DNA of 64,000 nucleotides, taken from contig NC_073695.1 of the NCBI RefSeq assembly GCF_029784165.1, positions 55,315,467-55,379,466 on the forward strand, read 5' to 3'. The notes under the pieces were generated by a model. That model made no database searches, was not told the DNA's origin, and saw only the letters and a program-made list of their open reading frames with translations. Positions 14,401-25,390 of this stretch are shown here, one piece after another. A program made the position numbers and the translations under genes. This stretch comes from Wyeomyia smithii (Eukaryota; Arthropoda; Insecta; Diptera; Culicidae). Within the stretch, counting starts at the first letter, position 1, and every line of letters begins with the position of its first letter.

Positions 14401-14555
14401 ATATAGATATGTATAGACAACATCAATATTTTAGAACCTGAAGAGTGAATATACATTTATTGGATTGAAGCGTTCATGTAAATCTGTTTTTACAAATAAA
14501 AAATTGAATGAGAAAGGCTGGGTCTGACCGCTAGGTGGATTAATTTAGGTTTTTT
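11260..14555 (-). repeat. right arm of giant inverted repeat
   Basis: Reverse-complement counterpart of the left arm: inner end, CTCAGCTCG hairpin, TG tract (11379-11416), unique-like segment to 12620, 126-bp units (12660-13770), 142-bp units (13780-14345), a short CAGACAGACAGACC tract near 14362, and the outer end. Point differences and small indels from the left arm are frequent, so the arms have diverged and are not an assembly mirror. Confidence 0.8.
11379..11416. repeat. (TG)n microsatellite, right arm
   Basis: TG run equivalent to the CA run of the left arm, and shorter than it. Confidence 0.9.
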
Positions 14556-15943
14556 TTTTTCAATTTGATTCGAAGGTGGAACTGCGCTTTAGTTTTTCCG
14601 AAAATATTTATTTGACATGATTAAAAACTATTCACGAATGATTTTTTTCACGCTGATTTCAAAACTCACGTAATTTTTTTTGCAACCCTTTAGAACATCA
14701 CGCGGTTTTTGCTCGGATTTCGGAATTTACACAGAATTTCAGTTAGCCTTGGACTCCTAACTTTAAAATCTGGGCTCTGCAGTTTGGACTAGAATTTCTG
14801 CTGTCTTCTCGCGGTATTGAACTCTTGATTCGAAAATTTTAACTCGGGTTTTTAAGTTTAAATTTACAACAATAGAGCTCTTTTCATACAACTCAGATCC
14901 AAAAGTTCGAAAAGAATCTGGAACTTAAAATCCAAGTTCGAAGGATTAGATGCTACGGAATCCTGAGACCAGAGACCAGGTCAACAATCCATATTTCAAA
15001 GTGTAGGATATTCAATACAGAATCTAAAGTTCAAATTGAGATTCCGTAGCACAAAATTTTAAATTGGCTACAAAGACCTATTTTTAACTATTTACTTTGG
15101 ATTCTCAAGCAGAACTCGATTCTGTTTTTTGCGTTTTGGTTTTGGTGACTTAACTCTGCCGTTTAAAACTAATTCAATTTATATTCGAAAATATTTTATC
15201 ACATTACAGAATTTTGTTGTAGCTTCTTCCTCTAACAGCAAAGTTTGTTTACTTCGCAAGATATTTTAAATTATTTTTAGATTTAAAAATTGTTTTTTGC
15301 TTCAGAGCAACAGATATTGATCGGATGTTTAAAAGATGTTGCAAGTGCTGTTTGTATAATTAAAAAAATGATAAACATTACTAGAGTAGGTGTTTCGTTC
15401 AGGAAAGGAAAACAATTTCACTTTTCCTCAACAAACTGATAGACGAGAAATATATGCACTTTATCTGTGGCACTTAATTTAGGTTTTATCGCACCATAAA
15501 AGATATATTCTTTACACTGGTAGATAGAAATTATTACTGCATCGCTCCGAGGTTTAGTGTGGGAAAATGCTTATTAGCCAGAAGTAACAAACTATTCCAG
15601 GTTTGGAAAGTCTTTGGAACTGCCGAACTCAGATGAATCAAATCTAAACGTATTCGTTTTAAAAATCCATCAACTTTAATTCAGATTTTACAGCTGGTGT
15701 TCGTGTTAATATAACTCATATAAAAACTATTTTTTAGAATACTTACCACTCATTCGCAACTTCCGCACCTCAAACATCGGAGGCAGGATTAATGCCACCG
15801 ATAAAACATTTTTAAATTGAGCATGTAATTGTCATTTATGGTCGCAAATTGTGGCAATAAATTCGCGATTCGCATGCTACGCCTGCAGCGCAGGGTAATT
15901 CACGGTCCAGAGCCTTTCTACCATGCTGGACATATACATGCAG

Positions 15944-15979
<36 letters not shown>

Positions 15980-17576
15980 AACGAAAAAACCTGAATGGAC
16001 ACCGGCTTACCGTGTTAAGCTTAATGTTCGGGCGAGATTCCACACGCGGTTTTGCGGATGAAAAATCACACGTTATTAGTACGAATCCGTTGAAATATTT
16101 GCCGATCGGGTAAATTTATCACGCACATATTCCCGCGGGAGGTTTGAAAAACCGGCGAAAAAACCAGATTCGAATCCAGTTTTTCAACTGGCTGCAAAAA
16201 TGTTTTGTTAGCGTTATTTTTTTATGGGGGTCATAAAACACAAATTGGCGAGCTTGGAAAGTAAAAATCCGATGAAGTTGTGCTTTTATCAGCTTGAAAA
16301 AATTATCATCACCGGTGTAAACGTTTTCAACAACCGTTTTTCTGAGAGCGGTTGTGTCAATTTGTTTACTCTTAGTAGCGATAGGGTAGAATAGTGATAT
16401 GAATGAGATAAAACGTTTTTTCTAAATATTTCAGTTTATACACTAAAATCCAGAATAACAGCTGTGCAATTTGTTGTTTTTTATATACATAAAACACCAA
16501 CAAAATATGAATAAACGAGTAAAAGGTTATGGCATCTGTATTCTGGAATGTGCACGGAATAACATTCCTCGGTTTTCTCGGAAAGTAAAACCATCACCAA
16601 TGAAGAAAGTGCTCGGTATAAAAGATGGCAAAAATACAGTTTCAAATTGTTTCTCCATCCGCCATATTCTGAGTTGATGAACACAATGCTCACTGGCAAA
16701 ATATCCAGCTCTGTTGAGAAAGTAAACACCAAAGCTGAAGATTATTTTAGGGCCGAAAATGTATCGTACTATTGAACTGCTATAGAAAGGTTGGAAAATC
16801 ACGCGACACACATTTCAAACGAACTCCAAAATACGATCCGGTCGATCACCTTCATAACCATCAGTAAACACCTGGAGTCCCATACAGCATCAATTAAACT
16901 AAATTTAATACATTTCGGCGGTCACGGTGAAAACGTCAGGCACAAGAGAACAACGAAAACAAAAAAAACACGATTCTCCGGAAGTGATAGTACCGAACGA
17001 GTTATCTACACACGAATTTATTCATCCTTCAGTAAGCAACACAGAACTATAAAAACCAGTTCCAACGTCCAGATGTGCAGTTACCGTATACAGACTAGCA
17101 CGTGAAATTTTACTCAATGAAATCAGGTCGTAAATCATTGTCCTCCAGGCCGGGTTTCGGTTGTGCTGCACATGCGCGGAGTGTTACGGCCACACCAGAG
17201 TCCGCTGGGATTGACTCTCCCGTCGCGCTAAATCCAGTCTCAGTCCGCTCGTGTGCAACGAAAAAGATTTCCCAAAAGCAGCTAATTACTGGACGCGTTC
17301 GGCTTCGGCATCGTTTAACGATCCCATCATAACTTCATCCATCCATCACCGGAGAAGAGTGCAACGGTGCAACACCGTAGCAGCTTTTGGTGTATCCCCA
17401 CGAGGTTATGCACTCTCTGCGGGTCACCGGCGAAATCGGTGCCGTGTTTCGGGCCGGTGTTTGACGACATCGAATCGAGTGTGTTGAACACGGGTGCAGT
17501 CGCAGTGGGACCAGATGCAGACTTCACCAATTTTGCCTTGGCACGGCACATAGCTAGCAATAAATCAGCATGCTCT
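14556..17576. other. AT-rich to mixed region; GA microsatellite; no supported gene
   Basis: 14556-15800 is AT-rich without recognisable features. 15830-16120 is more balanced and holds a GA run. A 94-codon frame (15829-16113) runs through the GA run and is not credible. 16470-17110 has short overlapping frames on both strands without family resemblance. From about 17120 the sequence becomes GC-richer toward the candidate promoter at 17577. Confidence 0.35.
15947..15974. repeat. (GA)n microsatellite
   Basis: Perfect GA dinucleotide run of about 28 bases. Confidence 0.95.
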
Positions 17577-17616
17577 TATATACCATACAACCGAGAGCTG
17601 GCTTTGCCGTCAGACC
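17577..17616 (+). promoter_or_regulatory. candidate TATA/Inr core promoter
   Basis: TATATA at 17577-17582 is followed 35 bases later by GTCAGACC, an insect-type initiator with the likely +1 A at 17612. It lies at the 3' side of a GC-richer block (17120-17570) unlike the surrounding AT-rich repeats. A splice donor follows at 17867. This is inference from motifs only. Confidence 0.3.
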
Positions 17617-17866
17617 GCAAGCTGCAAGCGAATCAAGGCACAGAGGCAGTAAACGATTTCCCTTTTATCCGGGAAGAAGAAAAAAACTTTCAGTTGTAGT
17701 ACCAGAGCAGAACGCGCTTGATCCGAAGCGAGTGCAGCAATCTCAACAAGATTATCGTATCAGAAGAGTGAGATTTATGTGAACTCTTTTAGTTTCACAG
17801 TTCAAGAGAAGATCCCCGTCCGTGCAGGAGAATGGGTGGAATTCGGGCCAACTCGACCCAGCAAGG
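17612..17866 (+). other. candidate first exon of an unidentified gene
   Basis: If transcription starts at 17612, a first exon could run to 17866, where AAGG is followed by GTAAGC. An ATG at 17832 opens a frame MGGIRANSTQQ that stays open into this donor. No downstream exon was identified in the window, and the protein cannot be named from 11 residues. It could equally be random sequence. Confidence 0.2.
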
Positions 17867-17872
17867 GTAAGC

Positions 17873-19095
17873 AGATAATAAATTAGCCATTCGTTTTGTT
17901 GTTTTGTGTTGCACAGCCGTGAATCCGAAAACATGTTCTTAATAGCTTGGTATTGTACTGCTGCTGGTGGCGAGCGATTGTTCCGATCACGATCTTCGCC
18001 TTCTGCATCCTCCTGGCTGACCACTAGCCTTGCGAAAGCTTGCAAATCGTAAAAGGGTACCCGCGAGTTACTGCCGAAGGACAGTGGTTTCTAAATTGAA
18101 ATATTGTGTCGCAGTCGATCTTTACAGGCGGTAAACAGCAGCGTTCACCAGCACGAATATGCAGAAGCAAATTGGTGTTTTCCTCCATTACTGGAAGCAG
18201 CTGCGGCGGCTGCAGAAGCATAATTAAGTCCGCCAAGCAAGTAAACAAGAGCTTTGGAACATCGATTTTCGCACTAATTGTCTGACAGTCGGCGTGCATC
18301 AAATGCGCATGAGCTACTGCGCTAGGGAATATTTTTTTCATTTTTTCTTTCTTATAGCAGAGGTCCCTCGGAGGTCGATCATCGAATTTCTTATGCATGC
18401 AATTGTGGAAGTACAATTCATGAACTTACCAACTGTTAAATTTTCCAACAATGGTGATTGTATAATAATTAAGTTGAGTAAAATCTTCTCATTACAAACG
18501 ATAAAATTGAAAAAGCAGCTATCAAAAACTTGTTTCAATACTTAAGCTAACATGCTTGCCAATTGTTACGTAACAAACTCTGGTCGAATAGCAAACTAAC
18601 TATGCTTCAATACCTGAAGAAAGAGTCTTCTCTTCAAAGGCACCAAATAACCAGTAGTAATCTTCTCTGATAATAGAAATAAGAATACGTTTTTATGACG
18701 AGTCGCTCATAAAAGACGCTTGCAACTTCAAAAGCTTGTTCAAGGTGGCGAGTCTAGATAAAGCGCCTTTTTTTCTATGGAATAGCGCAAATGCTCTGCC
18801 AATCGCAGTCATAATAGTGCAAGATGCAATGAGTTTATGTGCTTGTTTTTGATTTATAATTAAAGGCGATATTTCTGTTTCTATTTTGGTTTACTTAAGT
18901 TTTTTTCTCGAGGTCTGGAAAATTTAAAACATAAACAAATGGGTTTCAGTCCTAATATCATAGAGTGGCGAATTAATGTGTAATAACCATCGAATTCGCA
19001 CAGTCAAAAAGTCGAAAAACCAAAAATTCGGAAAATCTAAAGATCAATATATGTCAAAATACTGGAGTTAAAATGCCCAAATTTAGGCAGTCGAA
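17873..19095. other. no gene seen
   Basis: 17880-18420 has moderate GC content and short frames on both strands without resemblance to known families. 18540-19095 is AT-rich. From 18990 the text is dominated by diverged AAAAGTC/AAAATCC words that lead into the hairpin at 19096. Confidence 0.3.
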
Positions 19096-19160
19096 AAGTT
19101 AAGCTGTTTAAAAATCCAAAAAATCACAATGATTTTTTGGATTTTTGAACAGCCTAACTT
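19096..19160. repeat. 31-bp near-perfect hairpin with 3-nt loop
   Basis: The left arm 19096-19126 pairs with the right arm 19130-19160 at 29 of 31 positions, with loop CAA. The core arm is AAAAATCCAAAAAATCA. It sits in AAAATCC-type low-complexity text, so it may be a local inverted duplication; it could also form a cruciform or a small-RNA precursor. Confidence 0.8.
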
Positions 19161-19359
19161 CAAAACTTTCAAAGTCCAAAAGTCAACAAGTCAAACGATT
19201 CAAAATGATGGTGATTAGTGTACTACAAGTTGACTTAAAACGATTCAAAATGATGGTAATTACTGTACAACTCAGAAACGGACGGAATAATATCAATTAA
19301 ATCAATTGCGTTATGAAATTCCTTTTTTGTATAGTAAAAAATATAAAGTAGAAGATATT

Positions 19360-19475
19360 AACGCATTACCACCGTGTTACGTGAAGTTTGCTGACGCCAA
19401 ATGCGCACTGTGCTTGGAACATCAAATTTGTTCGGTGCTTATGAGAAACATCATTGCAGCGTTTGTCCGTTCATT
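19360..19475 (+). repeat. diverged direct repeat A, copy 1
   Basis: Matches 22455-22570 in the same orientation; the best-conserved part is GTGCTTATGAGAAACATCAT against ATGCTTATGAGAAACAACAT, followed by GTAGCG or GCAGCG and TTTGT. Function unknown. Confidence 0.6.
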
Positions 19476-19604
19476 TCTACAATTTCCAAATGAAGATTTG
19501 TGAAAGCTAAGAATTTCGAAGTGAAACACGATTTAACCGTTATAATCAATCTTCGTCCTTTACCTTCCGCAAATGCAGAAAATTGTCATTCTATTATTCA
19601 AACT

Positions 19605-19755
19605 GTTGTACTATTGAAAACAGTCAAGCACTGTCAAAACGAAAAATTCGACCTCTGATTGGTCGTTATATGATTGCTTCCCAAGCACGGTCGACAGAAT
19701 TATAGACCTAGTAATTTGAAATGTGCTATTTGGCCTACATAAGAGCCTAAAGCTG
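19605..19755 (+). repeat. diverged direct repeat B, copy 1
   Basis: Matches 21605-21752 in the same orientation, nearly identical over about 95 bp. The shared text includes TGCTTCCCAAGCACGGTCGA and GAAATGTGCTATTTGGCCTA. It contains GATTGG, a reversed CCAAT box, which suggests promoter origin. No TATA box follows this copy. Confidence 0.75.
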
Positions 19756-19805
19756 CTCATATTATTTCTAGACAGCGACAGCAGCAGTACGCCCTTAGCA
19801 TCAGC

Positions 19806-20055
19806 GGATACCAATAGCAGCGGATAGCGGCCACAGCTGTGGCATGGCAACGGATAGCGCAGCAGTTGCAAGTTGCAATTGGTAATCAGCAACGATAGTA
19901 GCATGGTCAGCAGATGCAGGAACATGGTTGCAGGGGCAACGGATACCAATAGCAGCGTATAGCGGCCACAGCTGTGCGAGGAATAGCGGCAGCAGTTGCA
20001 GCGGGTATATCATCATCGATAGTAGCACGGCCAGCTGATGCAATGGGGCACCTTC
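19806..20055 (+). repeat. 135-bp tandem duplication
   Basis: GGATACCAATAGCAGC followed by GGCCACAGCTGTG appears at 19806 and again at 19941, and the following ACGATAGTAGCA block also repeats. This is a two-unit CAG/GCA-rich duplication. A minus-strand frame through it (19611-19949) is not credible as a protein. Confidence 0.75.
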
Positions 20056-20560
20056 TCTAGTGAAATGCTGTCTCTGTGCGATAGCGGGCACTAGTAAATG
20101 CATCTAATGAAAAGTTGCCTCATTTTGACAACACACCAACGTTCTGAAAAGCTAGCGTCCAAAATATCCGATCCGTGATCCGTCTAGTTTCGAGTATTAA
20201 AATAGCTTTTCACTGTGTTATTCTATCACAAGCCTTACCTTCTAACGCAGAAAGGCGATCGGCATTTTATCCGATATTGAGTTAAACAGCAAATTGTCCT
20301 TTTTAGGATGAAATAAATAGCTAATTGAAGAGTTAATATTTTCTCTTAACCCTGGCAAGATAGTCTGCGTCAATTTGACTCCTCGCTTTCAGCAATGTTG
20401 CGCTCTTTTCGTCTAACAGTGCGTCAGTTTTTTCTTAGTCAATAAAGAAATATTATAACCTAAATTCCAGTTTTTGTTATTTATCGATGTTCAACACCGT
20501 AATGACCATTCATCGATAGTTTAAAATACTACAAGGTTTACAGCCTTAGGGTTATATGAA
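20056..20560. other. no gene seen
   Basis: AT-rich sequence without repeats, domains or promoter motifs that could be supported. Confidence 0.3.
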
Positions 20561-20561
20561 A

Positions 20562-21345
20562 TGGTGACGTGGGACTAAACACTGTAATTAGGGGATTTTT
20601 TGTTACAAAATATACAGAGCCTGCAGACAGAATCAATGTGTTTGCTCAGCGACTGTACGTGTTTTATTTTCAGCCTGGAAATAGTACCGCTGCAGTACGA
20701 ACAGTACCGCTGCAATACGAATAGAAGTGTATCGCTGAAATGTACGAATAGAAGAGTACCGCTGCAATCAAAAACGATGAGAGACTTGCGGTTCTTTACT
20801 TTACTGGTACTGTTGCTGTTACCGGCATGTTTTCTTTCAAGACATAAGTTTTTATTAGGTTCTGACAGCAGGTTAAAAAATTGTCCAAGAATGGGGATTG
20901 TTTCAAACTTTTCGGAAAACTTTTACCTTCGAGACATCATATTAGTTTAAGTTCATGGAAGCAAAAATAAATTGATCCATTAGGACGGGAAGACTCTGTC
21001 AATTTTTATTTGGTTATTGATACAGAGAAAATCACAGGGAACGGATGGTGTCCATTCACGTCGTCTGTGCTAGGAATGTTCGCATGTAATTGGTTAATTA
21101 TTCGCGTAAATTTGTCATTGAAGCTTTTTATCGATTTTACCGCTTAACAATGAAATTAGAGTGATAACTAGCGTATTACAAAATTGTTATACTTTTTATC
21201 CATCCAACAACATATTGGTTATTGTTATCCATCATGTGGTTATGCTGTTATCAACGTTTGAAATCTGACGTAACATTTGCCAGTTTCATTTCCAATTTTA
21301 CAGAATGCATCCCAGTATAGTAAACAAAGACGTAGTCCCACGTCA
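20562..21345. repeat. possible terminal-inverted-repeat element
   Basis: TGACGTGGGACTA at 20562-20574 is inverted as TAGTCCCACGTCA near 21331-21343, about 780 bp apart. The text inside the right end (AGTATAGTAAACAAAGACG) feels like a known Aedes repeat end, from memory only. No target duplication is visible, so the boundaries are uncertain. A 116-codon frame inside (20600-20950) contains a leader-like LLVLLLLPACFL stretch but no family match. Confidence 0.35.
20683..20769 (+). repeat. short tandem repeat, 20-27 bp units
   Basis: AGTACCGCTGCA recurs at 20683 and 20703, then diverged as TGTATCGCTGAA near 20728, then again near 20755, separated by TACGAATAGAAG. Confidence 0.7.
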
Positions 21346-21604
21346 AAAAGGTTGCATTTTCAATCATTTGAAAGTCTGAAGTCAATTTGACGCATGATTT
21401 TCCTGTTACGCATATGAAAATATGATATATCGAATTTGGAACAGTTATAAAGTTGACCTAATCTCCATGCCTCTGTACGTACTGAATTACCGTTTCCTTC
21501 AGTAATAAGCATAACACCCGAACAGATCTTATTATCTGCAAGAAAATTAAGTTTTCGCATAATCAAACCTTGAAAATTATAAGCCCCAATTAGGAAAAGC
21601 AACT

Positions 21605-21752
21605 ATATTATTGAAAATGGTCAATCCTTGTTGAAGCGCGAAATTTGATTGATCTGATTGGTCGTTAATATGATTGCTTCCCAAGCACGGTCGACAGAAT
21701 CATAGACCTTGCAATTTGAAATGTGCTATTTGGCCTATATGAGAGCCTGTTT
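21605..21752 (+). repeat. diverged direct repeat B, copy 2
   Basis: Second copy of the block at 19605-19755. Here a strong TATA box follows 150 bp downstream (21897), which supports reading the block as an upstream promoter segment. Confidence 0.75.
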
Positions 21753-21896
21753 CAGCCGAAGCCGCCCATGGTCCTGTGAAGCACAGTCAACCAAACAAAT
21801 GAATTGAAGATTTAGTATTTTCTCGCACACTCTGACTGTTAAAACTTGTTTGCGGCGCAAAGTGTTTGTGCTTTTCCTGATCAGTTGGGTCTTATT

Positions 21897-21972
21897 TATA
21901 AAAACTCGGAAATTCGGTAGTACTTTAACTGCTCATTTGCACAGACTTTTTAAAACATTCAATACAAATAAC
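21897..21972 (+). promoter_or_regulatory. TATA promoter with short leader exon
   Basis: TATAAAAA at 21897-21904; a start near 21927-21935 (TCATT initiator-like) would give a leader exon of about 40 bases without ATG, ending at 21972 before a consensus donor GTAAGT (21973). A 52-bp intron with acceptor TTATTTCAG at 22024 would follow. Motif evidence only. Confidence 0.4.
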
Positions 21973-22024
21973 GTAAGTAGTCAAAAAAAGGGCTTACAGA
22001 AATAAATTCATCTGGTTATTTCAG

Positions 22025-22198
22025 TGTTGAGTCAGCGATCAATTGAATTGAATTGAATTTCTCCTCCATCAAGTTAAATTTTAAATTTTCATCAAGTTTA
22101 ATTTTAAATTGTTTTTATGTCCAAGGTTATCAAAGTTAGCCAAGGAGGTTCAAAAATGCCTAGCACCGAGAAGAAAAAAGTGGAATATCCCTAATAAA
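22025..22198 (+). other. candidate second exon with a 12-codon reading frame
   Basis: After the acceptor at 22024, a leader containing a 20-bp direct repeat (CATCAAGTT-AATTTTAAATT) leads to ATG at 22156 in an AAAA context. The frame reads MPSTEKKKVEYP and stops at 22192-22194, overlapping AATAAA (22193-22198). A stem-loop GCAAGTTACA / TGTAACTTGC lies at 22208-22232. This could be a truncated gene or element start rather than a functional micropeptide gene. Confidence 0.25.
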
Positions 22199-22454
22199 AA
22201 TTCATATGCAAGTTACAACGTGTGTAACTTGCTTGCAAATGGACGTTGAAAAATAACATATTAATATTATTATCAATAATAAAGCTTACCTTTTGACGAC
22301 ATGCTCACTATCACTGAACTTGTTTGTTGCTAAATTGAGCGTCAAAAAATACATTAAAAAACCGCTTGATGTTTTTTTTTTCAAATTTGCAACATTTTTG
22401 TAGAAGGGGAGGAGGAGGGGAAACATAAAATGAAATAGAAACTCACAAAATATG

Positions 22455-22570
22455 CACGAATTACCGCAAAATTACGAGTGTCGTTCACTAAAGCAAAACT
22501 CGTGCTTTACTTGAAACATCAGATTTACTCGATGCTTATGAGAAACAACATTGTAGCGTTTGTTTAGACG
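22455..22570 (+). repeat. diverged direct repeat A, copy 2
   Basis: Second copy of the block at 19360-19475. Copies A and B occur in the order A1-B1-B2-A2, all on the same strand, as expected from the edges of tandem units rather than from a simple duplication. Confidence 0.6.
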
Positions 22571-22965
22571 TGGCCGTTTAATTTATATAATCATTCGCCG
22601 CATGAAATAGAAAAAAATTAAAATGCCCTTCTCACTACCGAGAAACTTCGTTCTCCATGCTTTGCTGTCCTGTTCACTCACATCTTAATGCAGTCCATTG
22701 TTCGTTCATACCCCACCGCTAGCTGACGCGACGTACAGAGTATGCATTCACTCTCTCACAACTTTGCAAAGTTAAAAATCGAAAAGTAAAAGTAAAAAAT
22801 CAAAATGTCAAGAATTTAAAAAGTCTGAAAGTCAATATGTTATGAAACCAAAAAGGTAACAACCCTAAAAATGAAAATGTCAAACAGTCTAGATTCGGAA
22901 AGATAAGTAATAGGAAATTAAAAAATCAACTAGTTATCAGATAATAAACACCTAAAGTAGACGCT
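22571..22965. other. no gene seen
   Basis: Mixed sequence; from 22760 it is dominated by diverged AAAAGTC-like words similar to 18990-19200. Confidence 0.3.
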
Positions 22966-22968
22966 ATC

Positions 22969-24078
22969 ATGCCTAGGACTGGCCAACCGATTTACTGGTG
23001 GACGGACGCGATAGCCGACCTTCGCAGTGCGTGCCTTCGCGCAAGACGAAGGGATGCAGCGTGTGTGAAACGAAGAAGAGATGACAGAGCACCGCGCAGC
23101 ATTCGATTCTGCAAGATGATGCTAAAGAGTGCGATTAAGGCTAGCAAGAAGGCCTGCTTCGATAGGCTCTGTGCGAGTGTCAATACTAACCAGTGGGGTG
23201 ACGCCTCTTAGATCGTAATGGCCTGGAGCGTAGCATCGAGGGACTCTTTCCGCGCCACGAGCCAAGCTCTTGGCCTCCGGCGGTCAAGTCTCACGTCCGA
23301 CGTTCCAGTATCGCAGACATAGACCAAGGATGGTCGGCGAGCCTACCGAACATCCAATCCGTGAGCGATGACAGCCGTGTCGAGGTTTAGGAGGAGACAA
23401 GGGTTACGAATGAGGAACTCATCCTGATCGCCAAATGCCTAAAGGTGAGCAAGGCACCGGGACCGGTTGGTATATCTATCCTGGCAATCTGGCTGGCGGT
23501 AAAAACGACCACCGGGCTGTTCAGGGCAGTCATGCAGTGGTGCCTGGATGATAGGTGGAAGCGGCCGAAGGCTAGGAAACATCGGCATATAGGCCCATCT
23601 GCCAGCTGGACACCGTATGCAAGGTGCTTGTGAGGATTATCTTTAACAGACTGGTGAGGTACACGGAGGGTGTGCAGTGTGCACGGTCAAGCAAGGATCA
23701 GTTCGGTCCCCGGAAAGGCCGGTCCACACTGGATACCATCTCCTCCGTCACCCACAAAGACGGCGGAGGTAACACTCCAGCGCAAGAGAAGGAGAATAAA
23801 GAAGGGAAAAGGAATGAAAGGGGAATGACGCAATCGTCACGCTCGGCGTGAAGAATGCGTTCGATAACGCCAGTAGGGACTCCATAACGCTTGCGCTCAG
23901 GAGCATCCACTGCGCTGTACAAATTCTGGAAAATTCCTTCCAGAATCGAGTACTTGTTTACAACACGGAGGAGGGTCAGAAGTGCGTCTTAATCACCGCA
24001 GCAGTTCCGCAAGGTTCTATCCTGGGACCGGTGTTGTGGAATGTCATGTATAACGGGGTGTTGAAACTTCAAGTTACA
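22969..24078 (+). pseudogene. R1-clade non-LTR retrotransposon, internal fragment
   Basis: The plus strand keeps, in broken frames, the stretch between endonuclease and reverse transcriptase and most of the RT fingers and palm. Visible pieces: QPIYWWTDAIADLRSACLRA from 22987; KASKKACFDRLC near 23130; a stop after WGDA; CLLDTVCKVLVRIIFNRLVR near 23605; QFGPRKGRSTLDT near 23700; KNAFDNAS from 23848; and VPQGSILGPVLWNVMYNG near 24004-24060. The spelling is typical of the R1 group of mosquitoes. Several frameshifts, a spurious insertion near 23765-23845, and loss of the catalytic FADD box and everything 3' of it show that it is dead. It ends abruptly at about 24078 against an opposite-strand element. 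Confidence 0.8.
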
Positions 24079-25390
24079 TTGTCAAACTTTCCTCTTACCA
24101 TAATGACAATGTCTCCTGCGAAATCTACAACTTCAAAACCATTATCTTCTGATCTTCTAAGTAGGTCACCCCCAACTAAAGACTATAGGAGTGGTGAAAG
24201 TACTCCGCCTTAAGGGCATCCTTTCGTAGCTCTTACAGTTATCGATGATCCCCCCAGCTCCGAAGAGATTATTCTTTGTGCAAGCATGGTATGCATCCAG
24301 TTGCCTATGCGTGTGTGAAACATCCTCTTCTTCATTGCATTCGCCATGGAAGAGTAGGACATGCTATCGAAAGCACCTTCGATATCCATGAAAGACCATA
24401 ATGCTATTTCTTTTACTGAAAGAGATGTTTCAATTTTTGTTACCAGCGTGTGAAGCGCTTTAACTGTAGAGGTACCTGTTTGATATGCAAACTGAAATCT
24501 AGATAAAGGGTATCCAAGCATGTAAGTTGTATTTAGATATTCCTTTCGTACTTTTCCCTTTGTCTTCAGCAGGATCGAAGACAATCTTATGGGTCTAAAA
24601 GATTTGGGGTTATTTCTATCTCTAGTGCCCGTTTTTTGGTATAAAGATAACCCGTACTGCCCTCCATTTCGACGGAAAAAGGTGGTTAAATCTTATACTA
24701 GCCATAAAAATCTTAGTTACTAACGATATCGGGGTTGCCTCAGCTTTTTGAAGCAACGCCGGAAAGATCTCACAGCATTTTCTACACTGGTCGACCTGAA
24801 AATTCCGTCAAATATGATAGAAGTTGAAACATCTTCTCTTTCAGATACCGACAGAATCTCCAGGGGGTCGTCTCTCACCTCACCACTTTCGGAAACCTTG
24901 CATACAGCCGGGCCCGGGAAATGGGTTTCCATCATCAGACCAGCGTGTCAGCGGGAGCGGGAGTCTTCGTAAAGGTTCCGTTTTGATGATTCAGGCTGTC
25001 AAATTCACACATTTGAATTTAAGTTCTCCTCATGGATTTTCTTATTTGCTTTCCTGTACTGTGCTCAATCCGAGGTACGTTTCGCTTCGTAAAGACTTTT
25101 CCGGGATGTTTTCCTCAGACGCTCCAACTTCGCGTTTCACCACGGCACATCCCTGTTGGAAGACGAGACTTTGACCGGGCAACTACTGTTGTAGGCATTT
25201 AAGATAATTTTGTTTAGCGTTTGAGAGAAGGTTACAAGCTGCTCTATCAAACCGATTCTATTTTCATTTGTGGGAGCAGTAGAGTTCAAGTGACAAGCAT
25301 ATCGATTCCAGTTAGTTTTCCTAGGATCGCGATATGCTGCCAATGATTTATTGCCGCCAGATAAAGAAGTCTCGCCCGAAACACGCCAGC
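24075..25390 (-). pseudogene. LOA/Lian-like non-LTR retrotransposon, internal fragment
   Basis: Reading leftward: a post-endonuclease linker (RDPRKTNWNRY, then NRDVPW, 25137-25340), a decayed finger region (IFPALLQKAEATPISLVTK near 24730), then RT proper in 24210-24584 with PLSRFQFAYQTGTSTVKALH, SFMDIEGAFDSMS and ELGGSSITVRATKGCP, then GGVLSPLL and FAGD-IVIMVRGKF toward 24080. The catalytic FADD has become FAGD, and stops interrupt the frame after KGCP, so it is inactive. It lacks its 3' end: it stops within a few bases of where the R1-like fragment of the other strand stops. The clade call rests on recalled spelling. Confidence 0.75.

Noticed and set aside
20600..20950. 116-codon frame with a leader-like hydrophobic stretch
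   Set aside because: The leader is internal, the start overlaps a short tandem repeat, and the region may be inside a repeat element.
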